Shown here: positions 42,001-54,800 of the stretch, in pieces
Layout: each line of letters begins with the position of its first letter
How positions within the stretch are numbered: the first letter of the stretch is position 1
NCBI RefSeq assembly: GCF_001660625.3
Contig: NC_030424.2
Span: 19,172,001-19,236,000 of the forward strand
Direction: 5' to 3'
DNA length: 64,000 bases
Origin: Ictalurus punctatus
Lineage: Eukaryota; Chordata; Actinopteri; Siluriformes; Ictaluridae
The notes under the pieces: generated by a model
Told to the model about the DNA's origin: nothing
The model's database searches: none
The model's input: only the letters and a program-made list of their open reading frames with translations
Made by a program: the position numbers and the translations under genes

Positions 42001-42730
42001 CCTTGTATATACCGTATCAGTCGTAATTCTCAGTACGCTGGAATTGGACCTAATTAGACCAGCTGGCAGGATCAGGATCTGGGTTGCAAACTATGTTCAG
42101 TTTCCATACAAGAGGAAAACACCGTAACTTAACAGAGAAATCTTAACAGATAAATTTTGACCTCACACATCCGTGTATGAATCCACAGTCCAATGTGTCA
42201 GTCCATCCATCATGGGGTTCTGGCAAGCCTGGCTCGCAGTGAGTTCCCAGACTAGAAATGCTTAATGCTTAATAACATTACTGTTTGCTACAAACAGTAA
42301 CAAGATAACACACAGTAGTTCTGCACACAGCAGGGTGTTTTCAGTTGCTTGCACCTATAACTGCATTTTAACTGGAGAGTCTTTAATCAAAGATTTGCTG
42401 TTTTTTTTGTTTGTCTGTTTAGATTTTGCTATATTTTGCTACTTTTTTCTGACAGGCAGTGCAACAGTTCTATAGTAAGTGAAGTGAACAGGAAACCAGC
42501 TCTGCATTTCTGAAGTAGAGAGAGAGATAGAGAGATTTTTGTCAAAATGGGTCTCTTTGCTTGGCTTGTTTTGTCTAGTTGCAGGGAAAAAAAAAGATAT
42601 AGAAAAACAAAGCAATAAATCCTCTTCACCAGATACCTAATGACTTTTCTTACCGAAAACGTGGTCCCATGTGAAAAAAAACTGTTTCACTTCCTAATGT
42701 GCTTGCCATATGCTTTTGAAAAGAAATATA
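39061..42730. other. intergenic region between trerf1-like and ptk2b
   Basis: Expected to hold the ptk2b promoter and non-coding first exon(s). The least AT-rich, most CpG-containing part is about 40730-41060, ending in a possible donor (GAACAG|GTCAGT at 41060); this is only a candidate. A G-rich run lies at 39177-39222 and poly(A) at about 40149-40169. No coding sequence was seen. Confidence 0.35.
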
Positions 42731-43968
42731 CATTGACAGGAAATAAGTATTCAGACACATTTTTTGGTATTTAATATACTTCCAGCTCAAAAATCCACTT
42801 CAAATTCACACAGATAATGTCATAAGAATAAACAAATATATGTTAACAAAAAACAAACAATAAAAAATATTCAGACACTATATTAAAAATATATGTAAGG
42901 GTTACATAAAAATAAATCCATATCTAGGTGCTGCAAAAAAAATTGCAAATTGTACCTGGTGTCATTATAAAGGATGCTGCCACTGTTTAGGAAGATTTCA
43001 TGCATAAATAACAATTGCGGCGAAAGTGCTTCCGAAAGTTCTCAGGGACAACATAATTAAACAACACTCAAATGAAAAAAGCTACAGAGCCATAGCAAAC
43101 AGCAAATGCATTAAACATTTAGTTAGCTCAGTTGGTTCGATAATATGCTGGTGGAAACTAATCACTAAGCAGTCACACGAAAAGAGTTGCTGGATGAGCT
43201 GAAAGCAGCAGGAAGAACTGATACGCAAGGAACAATAAGCAATGCACTGCAATGCAATCAAAAAATTGACAAATCAAAACTCTTTTGGAACAATGTACTC
43301 TGGTCAGACAAAACAAAAACAGAACAATTTAGTGTTAATTCCTCTCAGCATGTTTGATGAAAGAAGGGTTGTGTGTACAATCCCACAAACACCAAACTCA
43401 GAGTGAAGTCACGATATGGGGCTGCAAATGGTAATGGCGTTTACATGTCATCGAAGGAAGTGGAAACAGAGCGATGTACTGGAACATATTAGAGAACGTA
43501 ATCAGCCAAGAAACTGAATCTGGGGAGAATATGGATGTTTCAACAAGACAGTGACCCCAAACATACAGCCAGAACAACTCAAGAAGACTTTGCATGGCCT
43601 AGCCAGTTTCTTGACTTGAATCCCACTGAGAATTTATAGAGGATCTTGCAAGTTGCAAGTCCATCAGTGGGACTAATCATAACTGTGGGGAACTGAAGAC
43701 AGTTTGCCAAGAGGAATAGGCCAAAACTGAACCACAATGCTGCAAAAACCTAATTATTTGTTTCTAATGCTGGTAATTTGTGGTGTCTAAATACTTTTTT
43801 CCCTATCAATTTAAATTTTAAAAGCATGTATTTGTTTATGCTTATGAATACATACTTTTTTTGCTTCCTATTTATAAGTACAAACTCAAAATACGTACAC
43901 TAATATGGACACTGTAAGTATCTTCAATATCAAAAATAAACATGTCTGAATGCTTATTTCCCCTTATT
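42731..43968 (+). mobile_element. degenerate Tc1-like transposon, second copy
   Basis: The inverted ends share GGAAATAAG(T/C)ATTCAGAC (left near 42738, right near 43942). The interior keeps recognisable Tc1 transposase pieces: LWSDKTK near 43298, QQDSDPKHT near 43539 and WPSQFLDLNPTENL near 43597, with stops between. It is a different subfamily from the 31433 element because its ends differ. It lies about 220 bp upstream of the first ptk2b coding exon. Confidence 0.85.
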
Positions 43969-44220
43969 ATAAATGTTCTCTGTGGGAGTCATTATGAAGT
44001 ATGGTTTATGTCATGTGCTGACGTGTTGGAATATCAGGATTCATGTCAGTGAGCCTGAATTTTGTAATTCCAGACTAACGTCTGTTATGCAACACTTGTG
44101 TCTTCGTAATGCTTCTACCATTTCTCTGAGAAGAGAAATACCACACCCTCGATCTCTTCAAAGGTGTAAAGCCTCTTGTTACCTCTTTAGATTTGGTGTT
44201 GAGATGAAGAGGTCTCTGTT

Positions 44221-47200
44221 ATGACAGCCTATGTGGAGATGTCTGGAGACAGCAGAATACTGTCCTGGAATCCAGTGCCTGGTGAAACCCAGCAGAAGTG
44301 TAAAGGTAGCTCTGAAGTGCTCAGTGAGAATGTAGGCACAATGAAGATTCTCAAAGTGTGTTTTATTAGCAACAGCTTCAACCTGGGAAAGAACTTTAAA
44401 CTTGTGAAATGTAACAGTTCCTGGGAAATTAAGGTGAGTGTGAGTTTTTCTTTTGTAATTGATTATACAAATTCATTTTTATTCTGTATAAATCTTACAA
44501 TTTAAATTAGTATTATCATTAGTAATGATCATCAACATTACTGTAATGGCCATTTCTTGTGTTATGGATATGACATTTAAAATCATATCGACTTATAGAG
44601 TCTCATTGCTTGCACTAATTAAACATTTTACACATCTTCTTATATGCCATGGGCTTTTATGTCTATTTTACACATATATAGAAATGTATAACATAAATGG
44701 GTGTGAACACCACCTCCAGGGTTGGGAGCTCAATTCCTGCCGCTGCCCTGTGTGTGCGGAGAAGCATGTTCTCCCTAGCTGCGGGGGTTTCCTCTGGGAA
44801 CTCCGGTATCCTCCCCCAGTCCAAACAGATGCATGGAAAGCTGATTGGCATATCCAAAGTTTCCGTAGTGTAGGAATGGGTGTGTGAATGTGTATGTGAT
44901 TGTGCCCTGCTATGGATTTGCACCCCGTCCAGGGTGTACCCCACCTTGTGTCCCATGCTACCTGGGATAGGCTTCAGGTTCCCCGTGACCCTGTATGATA
45001 AGCGGTATAGAAAATGGATGGGATGGATTTATGGGTGTTACCACATAAATAGTGTTTTTGGTCGATACAAATGTTGCTAATCATAAAGACATTTACAGGA
45101 AATGTCACAGACGTGCAGACGTGCATTCAGAAGCCTTAGACACTTGTAAGTTTTAAATACAATAGACTATATATAACAGTACGCTAGAGAAAATGAAACC
45201 CAACCAATATGTGGTATGCCTTTGTATTTAAAACCCGCATAAGTTCTCTTAGGGTCACTGTTGCTCCATTTTAGAAAGAAATGAGTTGGTTGGTCATTTC
45301 AAACATTATGTCACAACATTTTGCATAATTTTGCCGAATTACTGTGCTTGCTTCTGTGTCTTCAGGTAAAATATTACACAAACATACTGATGTCTTTATC
45401 TGAAAAGTGATCTATTAAGGCAGTGTTTGTAATGACATACAAACGTTTAGTTTTTCTGTAACATTTAATTGTTTTGGAAAATTAATGTTTGGAAATTTCT
45501 TGAATCCATTTGAAAGTCTCTTTTTTTTACTGGCACAATATTGCAATATTGCATGGTAAGAGTGCGTTTGGTATGGAATTAACCTACTTTATTGGAGATT
45601 GTTGAAGTCCAAATATAATAGGCTTCATAAAAGATTCTGAATAAAATTCTGACTCGTATGTTATATGGTAATTATGGATTGTAATGGCATTGTTACCATG
45701 CAGGCCATTATTCAGTCTATCTTGGAAAGTGGACGGCTTGGTCCAAACATCAAGTTCACTGGCTGCTATGGCTTACGGCTTAAACACCTCAAATCAGATG
45801 AAGTGCACTGGCTCCATCCAAACTTGACAGTGGGGGAGGTGGAGAGGAAGTATGAGCAGCAACATGTGGAAGCTGAGTGGAGGTATGCTCTCCAAACTCC
45901 TTCACAAGTTCTGTTGCACTGCAAAAGATTTTTTAAACTTACTGTGTCTCTTAAAAATGATTAGATATGACTTGAGAATCCGGTACATCCCCTCTGATTT
46001 CATGGAGAAGCTGCAAGAAGATAAAACCACCATGCTGTATTTTTACCAGCAGGTTAGTGTAGGATATTACAAAACCTGTGTGTGCAGTGTTGGGTAAAAC
46101 TTGCACCAATACGCAAACTTTTTTTTATTCCACAGGTCCGCAGTGACTATATGCAGCACTGTGCCAGTAAAGTCAGTGATGGCATGGCCTTACAGTTGGG
46201 GTGCTTGGAGATCAGGTACCAGCATTCTGCAAAACATTGTGCACTCTGTATAATATGCATAATGTGTAATTTTGACTACTTTAGTTTTTAAATTTTGAAA
46301 GGTCATAGTTTTTAAAAACGTCATTCCCACACTATGTCACCCAACAGGAGATTTTACAAAGATATGAATGCCAATGGATTGGAAAAGAAATCTAATTTTG
46401 AGCTGCTAGAGTAAGTTAGACCTGAAAACACTTGACACCTCATGCTTCGGTCACTGTCTGTATGACTACTAATAAGAAAATGAGAAAATGCAATGGAATT
46501 AATTGCATTCATCATGTTTCTTTTTCTCAGGAAAGAAGTGGGCCTTGAATTGTTCTTTCCACAGGAATTGATCAGCAGTATGAAGGTAAAGTGTACTTTT
46601 ATCGATGTAGGCTAATTGTTCTCATGCTCAGTTTGGGACTGATCAGTCACTAATTCTTGTTTTCTTTTTGGTGACAGCCAAAGCAACTCAGGAAATTGAT
46701 CCTGCAAACATTCCAGCAGTATTCGTCTCTAAAGGAGGAGCAATGCATTATGAAGTTCTTTGAAACTTTCTCTATGTTTTCCAGCTTTGATGAGGAAGTT
46801 TTCCCTTGTGAGCTAGTGGTAAGACCGGTTTATTACTGCTGGTTTAGTGCTGCACACATCCTGTATTTTAAATAGCAGGTATGATTGTGAAGATTGTGAC
46901 CCATAGGCTTCGTTCATCAATGTTCATCAATTTTCCCCATACAACATGTCCTGTAAGCAATGCTTTTAATTTGTTCAATATTTTATTGAACATTTATCCA
47001 AAATTAGATCCATTTAATGTGTCAAACTAGTATTAGTTTATGATAGTACTACAGGGTTGCCATTTCATACTTTTAGGTAATCATGTCCCACATATCAGTG
47101 TGCACAACAGATGCAGTGTAATTGATCTGTAACCGCCTTTGTTCTATGTGTGTAGCAAGGATGGAGTTTAGCTGTAGACCTTGTTATTGGCTCTAAAGGC

Positions 47201-50200
47201 ATTTGTCAACGCACAGACAAGAATTCAGTGGTATGTAATTTTCAGTGGTATACTTTTCACCACCACTACCACCACCACCATAAACACACATTTCCATTGG
47301 TCTAATGCAAAGCATTTATATAAAAAATATTTTATTTATCATTTATCTCTGATCTCACATGAAGCACTTTGTGTTTCTATACAATGCAATTTTCTATGCC
47401 AGTGAAATAAATGTGATCTTTATCATACTTTAGCAAGATATTCTTTCCACTGAATTATACATTAATTTTATTATTCACTACCTTTCCATAGCCCATCTGT
47501 TTAGCTGATTTCACACAAATTCAAAAGATCAGATGTTCCCTTCAGAATGATGGAAAGGCTCTGTTATATCTCGAAATTCAGGGAGCTAAACAGGTAGGAT
47601 TCATTGTCATTGAGCATCATGGCACTTTAAGCTGTGTATTCTTGACGTAAAAATTCATGGATATATTTAAAAATTAATCACAGTTATTTCAAGATTAAAC
47701 TTTATTTTTTTATATTCAATTTATAGACATTTTGTATTGTTTTGTAATTCTAAAGAAAGATTTTTCCATTCATTTAGCTTCGTATGGTAAGAGTCGGAGA
47801 GTTGTCGGAGAGTTGTGTATATAATCCATATATACAGAATTACAGTGTGTTAATTGTCAGATTTTGTTGTGAATCGGAGTAAATTCCAGCAGTAGCCAGA
47901 AAAAGAGCCATATTAAATGATTTACAACAGGAAATCATAAGGCATTTTTTTTCATAACATGACACAAACTCTGCATTTTCACTTTGACGATAGCTGGGGT
48001 AGTGCAGTTCTTTAACATGGCATAATATTATTGGTTAATAGGTTCTATAATATGTAATCTTTTAATTTAATTATAATATAATTGGTTTTTACGAAAAAAA
48101 GCCAAGTAGAATGTTTCAAGTAGTCTCAACATTATTTTAAGATTTTCTTTTAGGGTTTAAAGTAGTCAAGGACCAGGCTTGATCAGGAAAAATGCTCATT
48201 TAGTAATTTTAACCTAAAGCTTTTTAATAATGTCAGATTAATTATGTTAAACCTACAGCCTTTGTCCATCAACACGGCCTCATTAGCAATGGCTGAGAAC
48301 ATGGCTGACCTGATAGATGGCCACTGTCGTTTAGGAAGTGGAAAAGACACATCTTTGATCGCGAGACCAAAAAAAGGTGAGTGAGAAAACTGTTATTTTA
48401 TGTTTGATGTCACAGCTGTAGAATCTGAACAGACTGCCGTCTTCATCTCGAATTAGCTAAAACATTGTATTTTGTTAATGTTGTTATGTAAAAGCTGTTA
48501 CTATATTATTTTCCAGATAAAGAAGCTAGAATTTCTCTGCCTATTGTTCCTCATTGGTGAGTAATGCTGCTATGCTGTTGGAAACTTTTTATATGCATAT
48601 TATTTATGATGATCAACGTGCAAGGTTTATGTCATATAAATGATTTATTGTTTATTTTCAGTCAAATTAAAGAAAGTACCTCCTCCTGCAATGCAAGTAC
48701 GAGTAAGTCAATAGTTTCTTTTGTTCTGGCAACATTTTCAATAAAGTATTTGGATGTTTACAAAAGAATGATGAGCCCTGGTTTATATATTTTACAGACT
48801 CAGACATATACGCTGAGATCCCCGATCATAAGCCCGAAACAGGTATGTGCTATATTGGAAAATCCTACACATCCTGCTAATATTTACTATGGCTTTACAG
48901 AGATTAGAACCAATGAATTTTTATTTCGACAACCTGAAGTACTGTAATCCTCCTTGTTCTTTAGTGGATAGGCATAGCATCTCTAGAGACAGCATTGTCC
49001 TTGGCCGGATCCTGGGTGAAGGTTTTTTTGGGGAGGTTCATGAAGGGGTTTACAAAAGCAAGGTGAGTAGTACATGTACTGGAATTAAATACATTTCAGA
49101 TTTATTTAAGGTCCAATAAACATTTAATCACAGCAAATTTACTTTTGTCATACACTCAAATAATAAAGATTAAAGACTGATTAAAATGAACAAAGTGTGA
49201 CAGTGCTTTCAATTTCAGGTGTACAAGTGTAGAGAAATTTAACTAATTAGGCTTCCTGAAGCGTAGTTGTTGTATGTCTGCTTTTCAGGACTTGAATACA
49301 GTCTATTCTTTCACAACGGAGGTTGCAAACATGCTGTACGCTTGTTTTGTATTTGTCTGATCATTATCTCAGTTAAAACAGAAACCCAAAACGCTTGAAA
49401 TGATTGAGTATAGAAGCATTCCCCCTCATAGTCCCTCAATGCAGGGAATTTGAGAAGGGATTGGGCACTCTGGATTTTTGATGCAGAAATAATGCATTTA
49501 ATGGAATGGTGATGTCTGACTCCAACTTCACACATGTATATAGCCATACAGGTTAGGTTGTTTATAGACGATATTTTTGCTAGCCTTCGAAAACAAGTGC
49601 TGCAAAAAGCTGCGAAAACATGTGTAATATTTTAGTAAGTATTTTTTTTTTCAATATACAAAGCTCTGAAAACAAAAACATATTGTGTTTATTATTTTAT
49701 GCCATTACTAATGGACTGTAAAATTAAGTTAAGTCTTAAGTACAGTTTGTTAAAAATAAATTGCAAGAGAACAAATTTGGCAGGTGGCATGTTCTTCTAG
49801 GTTGTGTTGAGCATGATGCCCTGGTGTCAAATACTTCTCTCACATGATTTCCTGTTAAACTCATGATGCTACTTTAAGTTTTAGTTAGAGCATAGGTACT
49901 TGTAGTTTCCATTCACAGGTTTTCAAACCATGTACACTATTCATGGGTAGACTTTTGACTTGTGGTGTGTTTGTTGGTTATTTATTTATTTATTTATACT
50001 GAAAACTGCACAAAATTACATCCCCAAATGACATAAATGTTTACTTATAGACACAAATCAGTACTTAGTGTCTCAAAGCAGGGATATAGAGCAGGTATCC
50101 AAAATCATTGTTATACCATGGAGCAGAGAATCATAGCGGTGATGCCTAGTGAGACCACTATCTAAAAAAAAAAAAACTGACTACAGAAAGTTTTAGCATG

Positions 50201-51801
50201 TGAAGATGGAATGAGGATTTTTTTTCTAAGGCATGTAGTTATGAACATGAGAAATGTAAAGTCTAGAGCTGCTGACAGCCACAGGGCAACTATGAATCAG
50301 AATATACTGACCTCTGACATTAAATGAGCATTAATTGTAACAGTTGTGAATGCAGTATGAGCAGGCTGTAACTGAATAAATAAATATGGCATTGTAATTC
50401 AGACAGGAGAGAGGGTGAGTGTCGCAGTGAAGACATGCAAGGACTGTACGGCTGATGTCAAAGAAAAGTTTATGAGCGAAGCCGGTAAACCCTTTTTCAT
50501 TTTGACATTATAAAGAAAGTTACATAATAAATACATTATATTTGATGTACCAATCAATGATAATAATGCTCTATGACAGTGATCATGAAGAAACTTGACC
50601 ACCCCCATATTGTGAGACTGATTGGGATCATCGAGGAGGACCCAGTGTGGATTGTAATGGAGCTTTACCAGTATGGTGAGGTGAGAGAGACTGTTAAAAA
50701 TGAAAAAAATGATTTATTTCTAATCTTTCTTTGAAACTACTGTGTGGCGTCTGTTGAGAAATAAAGCCTTGCTGGTGACTCATTTGGACTCATGCTCATG
50801 ACTCATTTAAGTATTTGCTCCTAACCCTACCTTTTCACAACACATTTCCTTTAGCTAGGAAATTACCTGATCGAGAACCAGCACAAACTGGCCAATGTAA
50901 CCCTCATCCTGTACAGCCTACAGGTCTGCAAAGCTTTGGCTTACCTGGAGGGTGTGAATATGGTACACAGGTATGGACTCATAACTAATACACTGTTCAA
51001 ATGGAGAGGTGTATACATTCTAAGACACTTTGGATTTCTAATGTGTTTATTGGTGCAAAGATATCTGACTTCAACTACACATGCGCAGCTGAACCATGTT
51101 GGTTAGATGCAGTGTTTTTTGCTAGCCACCCACAAATTACTTACTTTTATCAGTTTATCACAGACAATAGTCACTAAAACCCACAAAACACAACCTGAGC
51201 ACTTTTTGTTCCATATCTGCATGAACTCACAGCCTCTCTTTAGTTTGTTCATCTACTCATTCCCCTTTAAAGGAGACGGCATATCACAGAAGTGCTAATC
51301 TAACCTGAATAAATACATTTTTTCAAATACACAGGGCAGAAAAATAGATGTGTCACATGTAGGCACAAAAAAAACAATTAAAAAAAACAAATTTAGGCCG
51401 ACCATATAAAGTAAGCATAGCCATAGACTTCAGAGGGAGAGTTTACTAAGTTCTGTATTTTTTTTGCTGTGTATTTCAAGGACTTAAACTATTATTGTTT
51501 ATTTATACTGTTACAAATTTACTCTCAAACATAGTTATAGTTATGAGTTATATGTTTTAATGGGCATGATGTGCAAGTTGTACACCCTTCTGTCACATGA
51601 TTTCCTGTTAAACAATGTATAAGTGTTAGCTGGAGGATAGGTACTTTCCATTTAAAAGGCATTACATTTGTGTGTGTGTGTGTGATTGTGTGTGTGTGTG
51701 TTTGGTGTTCAAGATACTTGAACACCAAACACAAGACACTTGAAAAAGCAAACATTTGTAAATTCAACACAGGGTACATACTGTATAATTGTGTATTGTC
51801 G

Positions 51802-51868
<67 letters not shown>

Positions 51869-54800
51869 CGTAATCATTTAGTTTAAAGATATTTGAAAAC
51901 TTATTATATGGCATATATTAAATTATTGTTTAGGGTAGCAATACCATGTCATATTTTGTCTTAATTTAATTTCTTGAGTAGAAATACTACTATAGTAATA
52001 ATTCACTTTAGTAAAAGTAAAATTATTGATAAAAGAAATTACTCAGGTAACAGTTAAAAAAAGTCATTTGGTGAAAAAATACTTCAGTAATTACTTCATG
52101 AACATAAACCAACCAGCATATAAAAAAAGATAATCTTATGTGGCTAGCTAACATGGCCAAATGATGTTAGGGGTTCAGTTGATTGCTAGGTTGGTGAGCT
52201 AGCTAGCTAGCTCATGTGAATTCTGTCATGTTTCTATTTACATGGTTAGCTATCTAGCTATCTAAATTGGCTCTTTCACATTATCCTGAGTGTTACCTAT
52301 AGGCTGTTCTAAAAAACGTACCTTTACAGTGATCCATGCACTCATGTACTGTAAGAAGAATACATGTAATTTGTTAGTGCAGAGGGTATTTGCACATCTA
52401 AGTTTCTTCTGTTTTTGTGGGTTTAGAGATATTGCTGTGAGAAACATTCTGGTTGCTAAACCAGACTGCGTGAAGCTGGGTGATTTTGGCTTATCTAGGT
52501 ACATAGAAGAAGAAGAAGAGTACTACAAAGGTAAGTGAAAAATAACTGCCATTTTTGCAATCAAGTACATTTTCTTTTTTTAGACATCTGAAATTTAGAG
52601 AACTGTTTGGATTTGTGGAGCATTGTGATTTAATTAATTTCACTTGTCACTGTGAACCATCAAACCCTATATATTTGTTTTCCTTTTGAAGCCTCTGTGA
52701 GTCGATTGCCTATCAAATGGATGGCTCCTGAGTCTATTAATTTCAGGCGATTTACCTCAGCTAGCGATGTCTGGATGTTTGGTAAGCAAGTCCTTTTGCA
52801 ACAAATCACTGAGCAAACTACAACCATTTAAGATACAGTGCCCTCTTCAGTCAAAAAAGTGTTGTTGTTTTTTATTGCTGACTGATGAGCTTATTGATTG
52901 AGAAACCCCAAATGTAAGCACATTGAAGCTGACGCATTACTCAGCATGCTCTGAACACTGTGGCAGTTTCATAATGACTGTTTGCAACATTGATTATAAA
53001 CTATAGAAATAGTAATAACATATGAATATGCACTGTTTTATATGTCAGCATGTAGTGCTTAACCCAAATTTAATAGCACTAATCAGTATGCTACTTTGGC
53101 TTTCAGCCGTGTGTGTGTGGGAGATCATGAATCAGGGTCAGCAGCCTTTCTTCTGGCTGGAGAACAAGGACGTCATCATACAGCTGGAACAGGGCACGCG
53201 GCTGCCCAAGCCTGAACTGTGCCCTCCTGCCCTTTACTCGCTCATGACATGCTGCTGGACCTATGACCCCAAAGAGAGACCCTCTTTCACTGAGCTCGTC
53301 TGTAAACTCAAGTATGACTTACCAACACGATGGTTGTAGACTTGTATGAGAAAACGTGCATGACACTGTAATCCTAACTTTTTCCTTGTGTTTGGTAGTG
53401 ATGTTTACAAGATGGAGCAGGAGCAGGCAGTGGACGAGCAAAGGAACAGAGCACGTCTCACAAGGATGGCCAGTGCTGAGGCTCCACCAAAGGTAGCGTT
53501 CTCTATTATTGTGTCTTTTTTTAGTTATATTCGGTGTTCAAAACAGAAAACAGCTGCCTTGATACCATGCAGTCTATTCCGTCTCATATGTTGGTTGTCT
53601 TATAAGCAGTGCTTTGAAATCTATCATGGTAGCTGTAAGAATAATTTTTATGGGATGTGTAGGACAGCTGTGGATACATGTATGCTTTCTTCAGAAATCA
53701 GACAGATGTAGGCACCTCAGAAAGCAGCGTCATTTGTAAACATTTTATTATTATACATGACATGACATGCACTGACTTCCAGTGTCCAAAAACTATAGGG
53801 CTGTGTTCAAAGCTGGTGATTTAAGTCCAAAAATTATTTCAGGATTTTCAGGGAAATTTGTGTGTATTCAGACATCAGAAATGATAATTTTCTGGGTATG
53901 CCATTCAGCAAATCACCTGCATTTTTTATGCTGTCATATGTAATGCAATATAACATGAAGGGAAGAGGCAATTTAAAAATAAAGAATAAAAAAGATTAAT
54001 TTGATGAATTATGAAAATGAAAATGACAAGCACTGACATGAACACATGAACAGCTAATAGGAGTTTTTATATATTAAGTATTAGTTTTAATAGAATATAT
54101 TGCAAATATATTGCTGCATGAATAGTCTTGGTAATAATGATCACGTTTATCACTGCAAATTTGTGATTTAACAATGTGGCTTCCACTCTCATTATTCAAA
54201 ATCTTGTAAAATAGAACTTGATCCAGACCGTCCTATTATGTATCTTTTGAAAAAAAAATTTTTTATATCCCACATCAGCACTTGTGTACACAAATTAAAG
54301 AAGCCATATCATACTTAATCAAGGGCATGAAATTGGATTGTGTCCACAGGATATAACACATTTCAGCACATTTTTAATTCACTCTATTGATTTGTTATTT
54401 TAGTAAAATAAGGTTTTTGTTAATTTACTGCACATTACTGTAAATCGTGCCTACAGGTCCAAGGATAAGCTGACTGAACACTCATTTGCTACACTTATAG
54501 CTCACTTTTATATATTTATATAGTTATTGATATTTTTTTTAAATTGCTCCTCGAGATTAAGACTAAGACTCTCAGACTAAGGTGCTGTCTCCTCCAATGT
54601 CTTTTGTGCAAAAAAAAAAAGTTTTGTAAACACTATTCATGTCATACTTATGTATTTAGTATGTGCCTCAAATGGCATTCCGTAGATTTTGTTTTTAAGT
54701 GTACAACCGAAAAAATAAATTTTAGTGTGATATATTGTTGTTACATCAAACTGTCAGACAGTGGTGCTGGAAATAATAATGTCCCTCACTTAAGTCTACA

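Noticed and set aside
44525..44956. ORFs on both strands inside ptk2b intron 1
   Set aside because: They fall in a copy of the dispersed LINE/SINE-type repeat and show no relation to the kinase gene.
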